DNA of 64,000 nt from Candidatus Rubrivivax defluviihabitans (GTDB lineage: Bacteria; Pseudomonadota; Gammaproteobacteria; Burkholderiales; Burkholderiaceae_C): NCBI GenBank assembly GCA_016709385.1, contig JADJMW010000005.1, positions 310,001 through 374,000 of the forward strand. The letters are read 5' to 3'. A program made the translations under genes and the position numbers. Below, piece after piece: positions 53,312 to 61,829 of the stretch. The notes beneath the pieces were generated by a model. It saw nothing but the letters and a program-made list of their open reading frames with translations, was not told the DNA's origin and made no database searches. Positions within the stretch are counted from its first letter, which is position 1. Each line of letters starts with the position of its first letter.

Positions 53312-54184
53312 ATGGACTTCGACAGCTTCCTGAACCAGGCCTGGGACGAGCACGCGACCGACGCCGCTGGCGTGGCCCAACGCCTGGCGGCCAGCGGCCC
53401 GAGCCTGGTGACCGATGAGGCGCAGATCGCGCCACTGGGCAATCTGGTGCACCACGTCTACGGCGAACATCTCGGCCGATGGGCCGAAGGACTGGCGTTG
53501 CTGCACCGGCTGGCCAAGCATCCCGCCTGCAGCCCTGGCGGGGCCGCGAGGGCGGCGCTGGCCCGTTACCAGGTCAGCCTGGCCTTGTGCGAGGGCAGTG
53601 CCGACGAACGCGCGGCGATGAGCGCGTCCGACCGCATCCGCGTCACGGCACTGGCCGCCGCCAACCTGGCCGAGCGCGACACGCCGCGCGCCAGCGCGCT
53701 GTTCGCCGAAGCCCTGGCCGAAGCCGACCGCGCCGGGCTGGACGCCACCGACCCCGCGAACCGCGCCCTGGCCGTCACCGCCAACAACCTGGCCTGCACG
53801 CTGGAAGAAAAGACCCGTCGCAGCCCGGCCGAGCGCGCGCTCATGATCACGGCCGCGCGGGCCGCCCGCCGCTTCTGGGCGCTGGCCGGCACCTGGCTGG
53901 AAACCGAACGTGCCGAATACCGCCTGGCCATGACCTGGCTGCAGGCCGGCGACCCCGCGCTGGCCCGCCACCACGCGCAGCAATGCCTGGCCATCGTGCA
54001 GGCCAACGGATCAGTGCCGCTCGAACGCTTCTTCGCCAGCGAAGCCCTGGCGCTGGCCGAGGCGGCCGACGGCAACGCCGCCGGCCGCGCGGCGGCGGTG
54101 GCGCAGGCGCGCGAGGCCTTCGCCGCACTCGACGAGGCCGACCAGAGCTGGTGCCGCGCCAGCCTGGACAAGCTGGCCGGCTGA
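53312..54184 (+). CDS. Hypothetical TPR-like helical protein
   Basis: The 290-residue protein is all-helical and alanine-rich, with repeated A-x3-A-x-A segments (RAALARYQVSLALCEGSADERAAM, ALAAANLAERDTPRASALFAEALAEAD, ERAEYRLAMTWLQAGDPALARHHAQQCLAI) that resemble tetratricopeptide-type helix pairs. No catalytic motif is seen. It is divergent from yebC with a 96-base gap and probably acts in protein interaction. Function unknown. Confidence 0.7.
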   Translation: MDFDSFLNQAWDEHATDAAGVAQRLAASGPSLVTDEAQIAPLGNLVHHVYGEHLGRWAEGLALLHRLAKHPACSPGGAARAALARYQVSLALCEGSADERAAMSASDRIRVTALAAANLAERDTPRASALFAEALAEADRAGLDATDPANRALAVTANNLACTLEEKTRRSPAERALMITAARAARRFWALAGTWLETERAEYRLAMTWLQAGDPALARHHAQQCLAIVQANGSVPLERFFASEALALAEAADGNAAGRAAAVAQAREAFAALDEADQSWCRASLDKLAG

Positions 54185-55093
54185 CGGGGATTCGCGCCGA
54201 CCGCGTGACAACGAACGGCGGGGACCGACCCGTTGCCAACGTTGCCGGGTGTCCGCTTCGTGCGCTCGTCGTTTCGCGCGGGTCGCGTCAGGCGGTGCCC
54301 GGCGGTGGCGCTGACTGTGGCGGTCTTCGCTGCGCTCAGACTACCCTGGCCTTGCAGGCCGCGCCGGTCCTTGAGGACCGGCCGTTCGCCAGGCACGAAC
54401 AGTCCACTGGACTGTTCGTGTCCAGGCTCACCTGCTCGCCTCGAGGGGGTGCCGCATAACTCGCTTCGTTCGCTGCGCTCACTGCGCTCAAACAGGATGC
54501 GGCAAGCCAGTTTACGAAGCTCGCTGCGCTCGCCCCCCTCGAGACTGCGCTGCTCGGCGCCACACACAGCGCCCCCACCGGGCACCGCCTGCCGCTCAAC
54601 CCACCGTGGCGGCGCTCGTCGAGAACCACCCATGCCAGTTGCAAAGGGCTGTCCGGGCGCGGTGCGGCGTGCGTCTGAAGCGCCGAGGAGCACAGGGTTC
54701 ATGGCCCGCGCGCGCAGCGCGCTTCGTAGACTGACTTGGCGCATCCTGTTTGAGCGTAGCGAACGAAGTGAGCGCAGCGAGTCATGCGCCGGGCCATGGA
54801 CCCGAGCACCGCAGGGCAGCCGGAGCGCAGCGCAGGCCGCTTCATCCGCGCGCCGCGCCGCGCCCGGACAGCCCTTTGCCGCCACGGAACTTCGCCTGCC
54901 GATCGTTGCGTCGAATGTCCGCAGCGGACCCAACCAGGTCGTCAGAAATCGTTGACCGCTGAACGTGGATCGGTGTCGGGGTCCCAGCCCCGCGATGCGG
55001 GCTTCGCCTTCATCGACCGCAGGCCCGGGCCGGGGCGCCACGTGCGGCCGCTGGCATAGACTGCGCGCAGCCCATGTTCGGAGGAGCGCCCCG
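54185..55093. repeat. Non-coding island of large inverted repeats
   Basis: About 900 bases with no convincing gene. It contains perfect hairpins at 54363-54382 (GCCGGTCC/GGACCGGC) and 54394-54420 (CACGAACAGTCC, loop ACT). A 62-base inverted repeat has arms 54459-54520 and 54721-54782 with about 10 mismatches. A second inverted repeat of about 33 bases has arms 54641-54673 and 54848-54880. CGCTGCGCTC-type words recur. The DUF853 ribosome site (GGAGGAG, 55079) lies at its right end. It looks like an interspersed repeat family or foldback element. Confidence 0.75.
54394..54420. repeat. Perfect 12-bp-stem hairpin
   Basis: CACGAACAGTCC, loop ACT, GGACTGTTCGTG. It is the second of two adjacent perfect hairpins (the first at 54363-54382). 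Neither has a T-tract, so these are probably structural parts of the repeat island, not terminators. Confidence 0.75.
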
Positions 55094-56644
55094 ATGACCC
55101 ACCCGATCCTCGTCGCCAAGCACGGCGACATCGAATGCCACCTGCTGCCGGCGCTGGCCAACCGCCACGGCCTGATCACCGGCGCCACCGGCACCGGCAA
55201 GACGATCACGCTGCAGACGCTGGCCGAAAGCTTCAGCCGCATCGGCGTGCCGGTCTTCATGGCCGACGTCAAGGGCGACCTCACCGGCATCAGCCAGATG
55301 GGTTCGCTGCCGGCCAAGGTGGCGCAGATCCTGAAGGACCGCGGCCTGCCCGCGCCCGAGCCCTGCCGGTGCCCGGCCACGCTGTGGGACGTCTACGGGG
55401 AACAAGGCCACCCGGTGCGCGCCACGGTTTCGGACATGGGGCCGCTGCTGCTGTCGCGCATGCTGGCGCTGAACGAAACGCAGGGCGGGGTGCTCAACCT
55501 GGCGTTCAAGATCGCCGACGACCACGGCCTGCTGCTGCTGGACATGAAGGACCTGCGCGCCATGCTGCAGCACCTGGGCGACAACGCCAAGGCCTTCACC
55601 ACCGAATACGGCAATATCAGCGCCGCCAGCATCGGCGCCATCCAGCGCGGTCTGATGCAGATCGAGGAACAGGGCGGCGACCGCTTCTTCGGCGAACCCA
55701 TGCTCGATATCGCCGACTTCATGCAGACGGTCGACGGCCAGGGCGTGATCAATATCCTGGCCGCCGACAAGCTGATGAATTCGCCGCGGCTGTACGCCAC
55801 CTTCCTGCTGTGGATGCTGAGCGAGCTGTTCGAGATGCTGCCCGAGGTGGGCGATCTGGACAAGCCCAAGCTGGTGTTCTTCTTCGACGAAGCGCACCTG
55901 CTGTTCAACGACGCGCCGAAGGCGCTGATAGAGAAGATCGAGCTCGTCGTGCGACTGGTGCGCAGCAAGGGCGTGGGCGTGTATTTCGTGACGCAGAACC
56001 CGCTGGACGTGCCCGACACCGTGCTGGCGCAGCTGGCCAACCGCGTGCAGCACGCGCTGCGCGCCTTCACGCCGCGCGACCAGAAGGCGGTGAAGGCGGC
56101 GGCCGAGACGATGCGGCCGAACCCGAAGATCGGCGACATGGCCGCGGCCATCACCGAGCTGGCGGTGGGCGAGGCGCTGGTCAGCTTTCTCGACGCCAAG
56201 GGCCGGCCGAGCGTGACCGAGCGTGTCTTCGTGCTGCCGCCGGGCAGCCAGATCGGACCCATCATGTCTCAGCAGCGCCAGGCCTTGATCGCGTCCTCGC
56301 TGGTGGCCGGTACCTACGAGAAGACGGTGGACCGCGAATCGGCGCACGAGATCCTGCGCGGGCGCGCCGAAGCGCCCACGGCCGGTGCGGCCGGCGGCGC
56401 GAGAGACGGCACGCCGCGCACACCGACGATCCCCGGTGCCGCGCCCGCCGAGGCCGCGGGCGGCGGTCTGCTCGACGGCCTGAAGGACGCCATCTTCGGC
56501 AGCACCGGCCCGCGCGGCGGGCGCCACGAAGGCCTGGCGGAAAAGGCCGCGGCCTCGGCAGTGCGCAGCATGGGTTCGGCCGTGGGGCGCGAACTCATTC
56601 GCGGCGTGCTGGGTTCGCTGCTGGGCGGATCGAAGAGGCGCTGA
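55094..56644 (+). CDS. DUF853 / HerA-like ATPase (YjgR type)
   Basis: The 516-residue protein has Walker A GATGTGKT, a DVKGDL motif, Walker B LVFFFDEAHLLF and the sensor-like YFVTQNPLDVPD, typical of the HerA/FtsK-like DUF853 family (E. coli YjgR). The last 110 residues are a Gly/Ala/Arg-rich region with a GLLDGLKDAIFG helix and an end helix. The cellular role is not established. The start at 55094 follows GGAGGAG (55079-55085). Confidence 0.9.
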   Translation: MTHPILVAKHGDIECHLLPALANRHGLITGATGTGKTITLQTLAESFSRIGVPVFMADVKGDLTGISQMGSLPAKVAQILKDRGLPAPEPCRCPATLWDVYGEQGHPVRATVSDMGPLLLSRMLALNETQGGVLNLAFKIADDHGLLLLDMKDLRAMLQHLGDNAKAFTTEYGNISAASIGAIQRGLMQIEEQGGDRFFGEPMLDIADFMQTVDGQGVINILAADKLMNSPRLYATFLLWMLSELFEMLPEVGDLDKPKLVFFFDEAHLLFNDAPKALIEKIELVVRLVRSKGVGVYFVTQNPLDVPDTVLAQLANRVQHALRAFTPRDQKAVKAAAETMRPNPKIGDMAAAITELAVGEALVSFLDAKGRPSVTERVFVLPPGSQIGPIMSQQRQALIASSLVAGTYEKTVDRESAHEILRGRAEAPTAGAAGGARDGTPRTPTIPGAAPAEAAGGGLLDGLKDAIFGSTGPRGGRHEGLAEKAAASAVRSMGSAVGRELIRGVLGSLLGGSKRR

Positions 56645-56679
56645 CCGCCGGTGCGGTGAATGAGGGCGTGAGCGACGCG

Positions 56680-58980
56680 TCAGCGGCGCTTGCGGCGCGG
56701 AGGCCCACCCTTGGCAGGCGCCGGCGCCGCACCCGTTTCGCGCGGCGGCAGCCCAGTGTGTTGCGTCAGCACGCGCCCGCGCGTCACGGTCGACGTGCGC
56801 GCGCCAGCCTCGGTGCTGTTCTTGCGCCGCGCGCTGACATAGCCGCCGTCGGTGGCCGGCTGGAAACTCGGGATCAGGTGGTGCCTGCCGTTGCCGATGA
56901 GGTCGGCACGGCCCATGGCCTTGAGCGCCTCGCGCAGCAGCGGCCAGTTGTTGGGGTCGTGCCAGCGCAGGAAGGCCTTGTGCAGCCGGCGGCGCTTCTC
57001 GCCGCGCACGATGTCGACACGCTCGGCGCGCGCCGTCGGCCCTTCGGTCTGCCGGCTGATGCCCTTGAGCGGATTCAGGCCGGAGTGGTACATCGCCGTC
57101 GCCGTGGCCATGGGCGAAGGGTAGAAGGTCTGCACCTGGTCGGCCTTGAAGCCGTTCTTCTTCAACCACAGCGCCAGGTTCATCATGTCCTCGTCGCTGG
57201 TGCCCGGGTGCGCGGCGATGAAGTAGGGAATGAGGTACTGCTTCTTTCCGGCCTCGGCGCTGTACTGCTCGAACATCTTCTTGAAGCGTTCGTAGTTGCC
57301 GATGCCGGGCTTCATCATCTTGGACAGCGGCCCGGCCTCGGTGTGCTCGGGCGCGATCTTCAGGTAGCCGCCCACGTGGTGCTGCACCAGTTCCTTCACG
57401 TACTCGGGGCTTTGCACGGCCAGGTCGTAGCGCAGGCCGCTGCCGATGAGCACCTTCTTCACGCCGCGCAGCGAACGCGCGCGCCGGTACAGCTTCACCA
57501 GCGGCCCGTGGTCGGTATTCAGGTTCTGGCAGATGCCGGGGTAGACGCAACTCGGCTTGCGGCAGGCGGCCTCGATCTCGCGGCTCTTGCAGCCGATGCG
57601 CCACATGTTGGCGGTGGGGCCGCCGAGGTCGCTGACGACGCCGGTGAAGCCCTTGACCTTGTCGCGCATGTCCTCGATCTCGCGGATGACCGAGTCCTCG
57701 CTGCGGCTCTGGATGATGCGGCCTTCGTGCTCGGTGATGCTGCAGAAGGTGCAGCCGCCGAAGCAGCCGCGCATGATGTTGACGCTGAAGCGGATCATCT
57801 CCCAGGCCGGGATCTTGGTCGGCCCGTCGTGGCCACCGCTTTCGTCGGCATACGCCGGGTGCGGGCTGCGCGCATAGGGCAGGCCGAAGACATGGTCCAT
57901 CTCGGGCGTGGTCAGCGGGATCGGCGGCGGGTTGATCCAGACGTCGCGCGCTGTGGTGTCGGTACCGTGGCACTGCACCAGCGCGCGCGCATTGCCGGGG
58001 TTGGTCTCCAGGTGCAGCACGCGGTTGGCGTGGGCGTAGAGCACGGCGTCGCTCTTCACCTGCTCGTAGGCCGGCAGGCGAATGACCAGCCGCTCGCGCG
58101 GCGGCATCTTCACCGCGCCGGCCTTGCGGCTGACGGGCATCGCCACCACCACATCGGCCACTGGCGGCGGCGCGCCCTCTTCCTTCGCACAAGCCTGCCC
58201 TTTGGAGGCCGCCGCCTCTGCAGTGGTCAGGTACGGGTTGATGTGCTCGTCCACGCGCCCCGGCATGTCCACGTCGGTCGAGTCCAGCTCGAACCAGCCC
58301 GGCCGCGGCCCGCGCACCATGAAGGCGGTGCCGCGGATGTCGGTCAGGCTGTCCACCGGCTGCCGCGCCGCCAGCCGGTGCGCCACCTCGACGATGGCGC
58401 GCTCGGCGTTGCCGTACAGCAGCAGGTCGGCCTTGCTGTCGACGAGGATGCTGCGCCGCACCTTGTCCTGCCAGTAGTCGTAGTGCGCGATGCGGCGCAG
58501 TGAAGCCTCGATGCCGCCGATGACCACCGGTACCGAGGGCCAGGCTTCCTTGCAGCGCTGCGTATAGACCAGCGTGGCGCGGTCGGGCCGCTTGTCGGCG
58601 GCGCCGCCGGGCGTGTAGGCGTCGTCGCTGCGGATCTTGCGGTCCGCGGTGTAGCGGTTGATCATCGAATCCATGTTGCCGGCCGCCACGCCGAAGAACA
58701 GGTTCGGCTTGCCCAAGGCCTTGAACGGCTCGGCACTCTGCCAGTCGGGCTGGGCGATGATGCCGACGCGAAAACCCTGCGCCTCGAGCACGCGGCCGAT
58801 GACCGCCATGCCGAAGCTGGGGTGGTCGACGTAGGCGTCGCCGGTGACGATGACGATGTCGCAGCTGTCCCAGCCGAGCGCGTCCATTTCCCGCCGGCTC
58901 ATGGGCAGGAAGGGCGCGGGGCCGAAACGCTTGGCCCAGAACGGGCGCCAGCTGGTGATCGGCTTGGCCGTCGGGGTCAT
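56680..58980 (-). CDS. ygiQ: YgiQ-family radical SAM protein
   Basis: The 766-residue protein has the YgiQ N-terminus (CDIVIVTGDAYVDHPSFGMAVIGRVLEAQGFRVGII), the radical-SAM cluster motif CFGGCTFCS in NIMRGCFGGCTFCSITEHEGR, and the C-terminal DQVQTFYPSPMATATAMYHSG. The 4Fe-4S cluster would be bound by the CxxxCxxC cysteines. The function of the family is unknown. The last about 45 residues are a basic, Pro/Arg-rich tail. The ATG at 58980 begins TAKPITSWRPFWAKRFG. Confidence 0.93.
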   Translation of the reverse strand: MTPTAKPITSWRPFWAKRFGPAPFLPMSRREMDALGWDSCDIVIVTGDAYVDHPSFGMAVIGRVLEAQGFRVGIIAQPDWQSAEPFKALGKPNLFFGVAAGNMDSMINRYTADRKIRSDDAYTPGGAADKRPDRATLVYTQRCKEAWPSVPVVIGGIEASLRRIAHYDYWQDKVRRSILVDSKADLLLYGNAERAIVEVAHRLAARQPVDSLTDIRGTAFMVRGPRPGWFELDSTDVDMPGRVDEHINPYLTTAEAAASKGQACAKEEGAPPPVADVVVAMPVSRKAGAVKMPPRERLVIRLPAYEQVKSDAVLYAHANRVLHLETNPGNARALVQCHGTDTTARDVWINPPPIPLTTPEMDHVFGLPYARSPHPAYADESGGHDGPTKIPAWEMIRFSVNIMRGCFGGCTFCSITEHEGRIIQSRSEDSVIREIEDMRDKVKGFTGVVSDLGGPTANMWRIGCKSREIEAACRKPSCVYPGICQNLNTDHGPLVKLYRRARSLRGVKKVLIGSGLRYDLAVQSPEYVKELVQHHVGGYLKIAPEHTEAGPLSKMMKPGIGNYERFKKMFEQYSAEAGKKQYLIPYFIAAHPGTSDEDMMNLALWLKKNGFKADQVQTFYPSPMATATAMYHSGLNPLKGISRQTEGPTARAERVDIVRGEKRRRLHKAFLRWHDPNNWPLLREALKAMGRADLIGNGRHHLIPSFQPATDGGYVSARRKNSTEAGARTSTVTRGRVLTQHTGLPPRETGAAPAPAKGGPPRRKRR

Positions 58981-59176
58981 GGGCGGCGCCGTCACCGGAA
59001 AATCGGAGCGCGCCGGCGGGGTGGCGGTGGCAGGCAAGGCAGGTGGGCCGGCTGCACCGGCAAGGGGCCGGCGCAATGCCGGCGAAGTGCGGATTGTCGG
59101 CGCTTGCGCCCCGGCGTGGCGCGGCTGGGGGCATGCCGGCTCAAGTGGGGCCGGCGCGCTGCCGATACCGCAGGTC

Positions 59177-59516
59177 ATGGAAGGAGCGCTGTCCCTCATC
59201 GGCCTGGCTTGCGCCGCCCTGCTGGTGGTGGCCATTGCCGTGGCCTGGTGGGAGCAGACCGGCAGAGGAAGCACGCGCCGCCGCGCCGCCGACGCCGCAG
59301 CGCGCGCTGGTGGTGGACCTGCACCTGGATCACCTGGCCGAACTGCCCCACCCCGAAGCACCGCCCACCGGCGACCAGGCCCGGCGCGAAGCCCTGCTGG
59401 GCCACGCCATGGCGCGCATGGCGCAGCCGCCGCCGTCTTCGATCGCGTGGGTGGAAACCCAGCCGATGGTGGCACCCGGCGCGCGCGCGGATCCGGTTCC
59501 TTCGTCCTGGGGCTGA
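59177..59516 (+). pseudogene. Frameshifted small membrane-anchored protein
   Basis: The frame at 59177 encodes EGALSLIGLACAALLVVAIAVAWWEQTG, a clear membrane anchor, and then turns Arg/Ala-rich. The next frame (shifted by +1 near 59261) reads EARAAAPPTPQRALVVDLHLDHL, AELPHPEAPPTGDQARREAL and ends at a TGA at 59516, which looks like the true continuation. A single-base insertion therefore splits the gene, unless it is a sequencing error. Rest of 58981-59176: nothing recognised. Confidence 0.5.
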
Positions 59517-59526
59517 CCCCCGGGTT

Positions 59527-61425
59527 TCAGCCGGCGGCCATGCCGCTGGGCAGCGCCACGGCGGCGCCGGTGCCCTCGACCGCCGCGTCGCCTTCTTCCA
59601 CTTCCTCGCCCAGGAAGCCGCCGCTCTGGTGCGCCCACAGCCGGGCGTAGATGCCGCCGGCGGCGAGCAGGCTCTTGTGGTCGCCCATCTCGACGATGCG
59701 GCCGTGGTCCATCACCACCAGCCGGTCCATGGCGGCGATGGTGGACAGCCGGTGCGCGATGGCCACCACCGTCTTGCCTTCCATCAGCGTGTCCAGGCTG
59801 GCCTGGATGGCGGCCTCCACCTCGCTGTCCAGCGCGCTGGTGGCTTCGTCCAGCAGCAGGATCGGCGCGTCCTTGAGCATCACGCGGGCGATCGCCACGC
59901 GCTGGCGCTGGCCGCCGGAGAGCTTCACGCCGCGCTCGCCCACGTGGGCGTCGTAGCCCTTGCGGCCTTTCTGGTCGGCCAGGCCCAGGATGAAGTCGTG
60001 CGCCTCGGCGCGTTCCGCGGCACGCAGCATCTCGGCGTCGCTGGCGTCGGGGCGGCCGTAGACGATGTTGTCACGCACGCTGCGGTGCAGCAGCGAGGTG
60101 TCCTGCGTGACCATGCCCACCTGGCGGCGCAGGCTTTCCTGGGTGACGCCGGCGATGTCCTGCCCGTCCACCAGGATGCGCCCGCCCTCCACGTCGTACA
60201 GGCGCAGCAGCAGGTTGACGATGGTGCTCTTGCCCGCGCCCGAGCGGCCCACCAGGCCGATCTTCTCGCCCGGCCGGATGACGAGCGAAAAGCCGTCGAC
60301 CACCTTGCGCGCGCCGCCGTAGGAAAAGCTCACGTCCTCGAAGCGCACCTCGCCGCGCGTCACCACCAGCGGCTGCGCACCCGGCCTGTCGACCACCGAG
60401 CGCGTGCGCGACAGGGTCGCCATGCCGTCCTGCACGGTGCCGATGTGCTCGAACAGCGTGGCCATCTCCCACATCACCCAGTGCGAGATGCCGTTCAGCC
60501 GGAAGGCCATGGCCGCGGCCGCCGCCACCGCGCCCACGCCCACCGCGCCCTGCGTCCACAGCAGCAGCGCCGTGGCCGAGATCGACGCGATGAGCAGCAC
60601 GCTCAGCACCTGGTTGACGATTTCGAAGCCTGTCACCAGCCGCATCTGCTGGTAGGCGGTGACCATGAACTCCTGCATCGCACCGCGCGCGAAATGCGCC
60701 TCGCGGTGCGAGTGCGAGAACAGCTTCACGGTGGCGATATTGGTATAGGCGTCGGTCACGCGCCCGGTCATCAGCGAGCGTGCGTCGGCCTGCTGCTGCG
60801 CCACCCGGCCCAACCGCGGCACGAAATACCACAGCGTCAGCACGTAGAGCAGCAGCCAGCCCAGGAAGGGCACCATCAGCCAGGCGTCGAAGACGCCCAC
60901 CACCGCCACCATGGTGACGAAATAGATCACCACGTAGACCAGGATGTCGGTGAAGATGAGCCAGGTATCGCGCACCGCCAGCGCCGTCTGCATCACCTTG
61001 GTGGCGATGCGGCCGGCAAATTCGTCCTGGTAGAAGCCCATGCTCTGCTCGAGCATCAGGCGGTGGAAATTCCAGCGCAGCCGCATCGGGAAGTTGCTGA
61101 ACACGCCCTGGTACTTGAACAGCGCCTGCGCGCCGGCCAGCAAGATGCTGCCGGCCAGCACCGCGGCCAGCACGGCCAGCGTGCCGCCGTGTTCCTGCCA
61201 CAGCGCAGCGGGTTGCACCGCGGCCAGCGCGTCGACCACGTGCGCCATCATGCTGAACAGCAGCGCCTCGAAGGCGCCGATGCCGGCGGTGAACAGCGTC
61301 ACCAGCAGCAGGTAGGGCCGCACGCCGCGCGAGTTTTCCCACAGGAAGGCGACGAAGCGGCGCGGTGGCGGCGGTGGCAGGGCATCCGGGTAGGGATGCA
61401 CCAGGGATTCGAACTTGGCGAACAA
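59527..61425 (-). CDS. ABC exporter with fused membrane and ATPase domains (MsbA/MDR type)
   Basis: The 632-residue half-transporter has six membrane helices (about residues 30-330) and a C-terminal ATPase: GRSGAGKST, LSGGQRQRVAIARVML, LLLDEATSALD, AHRLSTI. An IVYGRPDASDAE motif precedes the signature. It would function as a homodimer. The substrate cannot be read; multidrug, lipid or peptide efflux are typical. No partner gene is adjacent. Confidence 0.9.
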   Translation of the reverse strand: MFAKFESLVHPYPDALPPPPPRRFVAFLWENSRGVRPYLLLVTLFTAGIGAFEALLFSMMAHVVDALAAVQPAALWQEHGGTLAVLAAVLAGSILLAGAQALFKYQGVFSNFPMRLRWNFHRLMLEQSMGFYQDEFAGRIATKVMQTALAVRDTWLIFTDILVYVVIYFVTMVAVVGVFDAWLMVPFLGWLLLYVLTLWYFVPRLGRVAQQQADARSLMTGRVTDAYTNIATVKLFSHSHREAHFARGAMQEFMVTAYQQMRLVTGFEIVNQVLSVLLIASISATALLLWTQGAVGVGAVAAAAAMAFRLNGISHWVMWEMATLFEHIGTVQDGMATLSRTRSVVDRPGAQPLVVTRGEVRFEDVSFSYGGARKVVDGFSLVIRPGEKIGLVGRSGAGKSTIVNLLLRLYDVEGGRILVDGQDIAGVTQESLRRQVGMVTQDTSLLHRSVRDNIVYGRPDASDAEMLRAAERAEAHDFILGLADQKGRKGYDAHVGERGVKLSGGQRQRVAIARVMLKDAPILLLDEATSALDSEVEAAIQASLDTLMEGKTVVAIAHRLSTIAAMDRLVVMDHGRIVEMGDHKSLLAAGGIYARLWAHQSGGFLGEEVEEGDAAVEGTGAAVALPSGMAAG

Positions 61426-61785
61426 GAGAGCTCCAGGGCAGCGCCTCGTGGGCGCTTTGTTCAGTGCCGGCCTGGCGGGTGTATCGCCAAGCCGGCCGCG
61501 GGCGCCGGATTATCGGTCCCGGACGCAACGACCCACGCGCAACGACAAACCCCCTGAACCGTTGCCGGCCAGGGGGCGGGCGACCGAGGCCGCCGGTGGG
61601 GCTCCGGAGGTATGGGGTCCGGGGCTCCTGATGCGCAGGGACTGCGCCATCGTTGATGCCTGCATGCAGGCCGGTCGACCATAAGCCATGCCGCCGTTCG
61701 CTGCAAGCCTTGCCCGGCGCTTCAGTCGTGATTTGCTGCGGATCAGCGGTCCGCCATCAGCAAGACGTCAAGCGGAAGTCAGCCT
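61426..61785. other. Intergenic stretch between the exporter and UbiD genes
   Basis: No frame looks coding. An imperfect stem with a 13-base loop (CCCCCTG/CAGGGGG, 61550-61576) is followed, on the minus strand, by TTTGTCGTT and is a possible terminator for ubiD, although it is about 235 bases from its stop. Otherwise nothing is recognised. Confidence 0.5.
61550..61576 (-). terminator. Possible terminator of ubiD
   Basis: Stem CCCCCTG/CAGGGGG with a 13-base loop, then TTTGTCGTT on the minus strand. Distant from the gene and with a broken T-tract. Confidence 0.35.
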
Positions 61786-61829
61786 GACATCAACCCGACA
61801 CCAACCCGACATCAACCCGGCAGCAACCC
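61786..61829. repeat. Four tandem 11-base repeats spanning the ubiD stop codon
   Basis: Units are GACATCAACCC, GACACCAACCC, GACATCAACCC and GGCAGCAACCC. The ubiD stop (61812-61814) lies within the third unit. Repeat number changes would alter the protein end or move the stop. Confidence 0.8.

Noticed and set aside
55010..59134. Very long open frame (1374 codons) on the minus strand
   Set aside because: It runs antisense to the DUF853 ATPase and out of frame through ygiQ; no family motif and Arg/His/Ala-rich.
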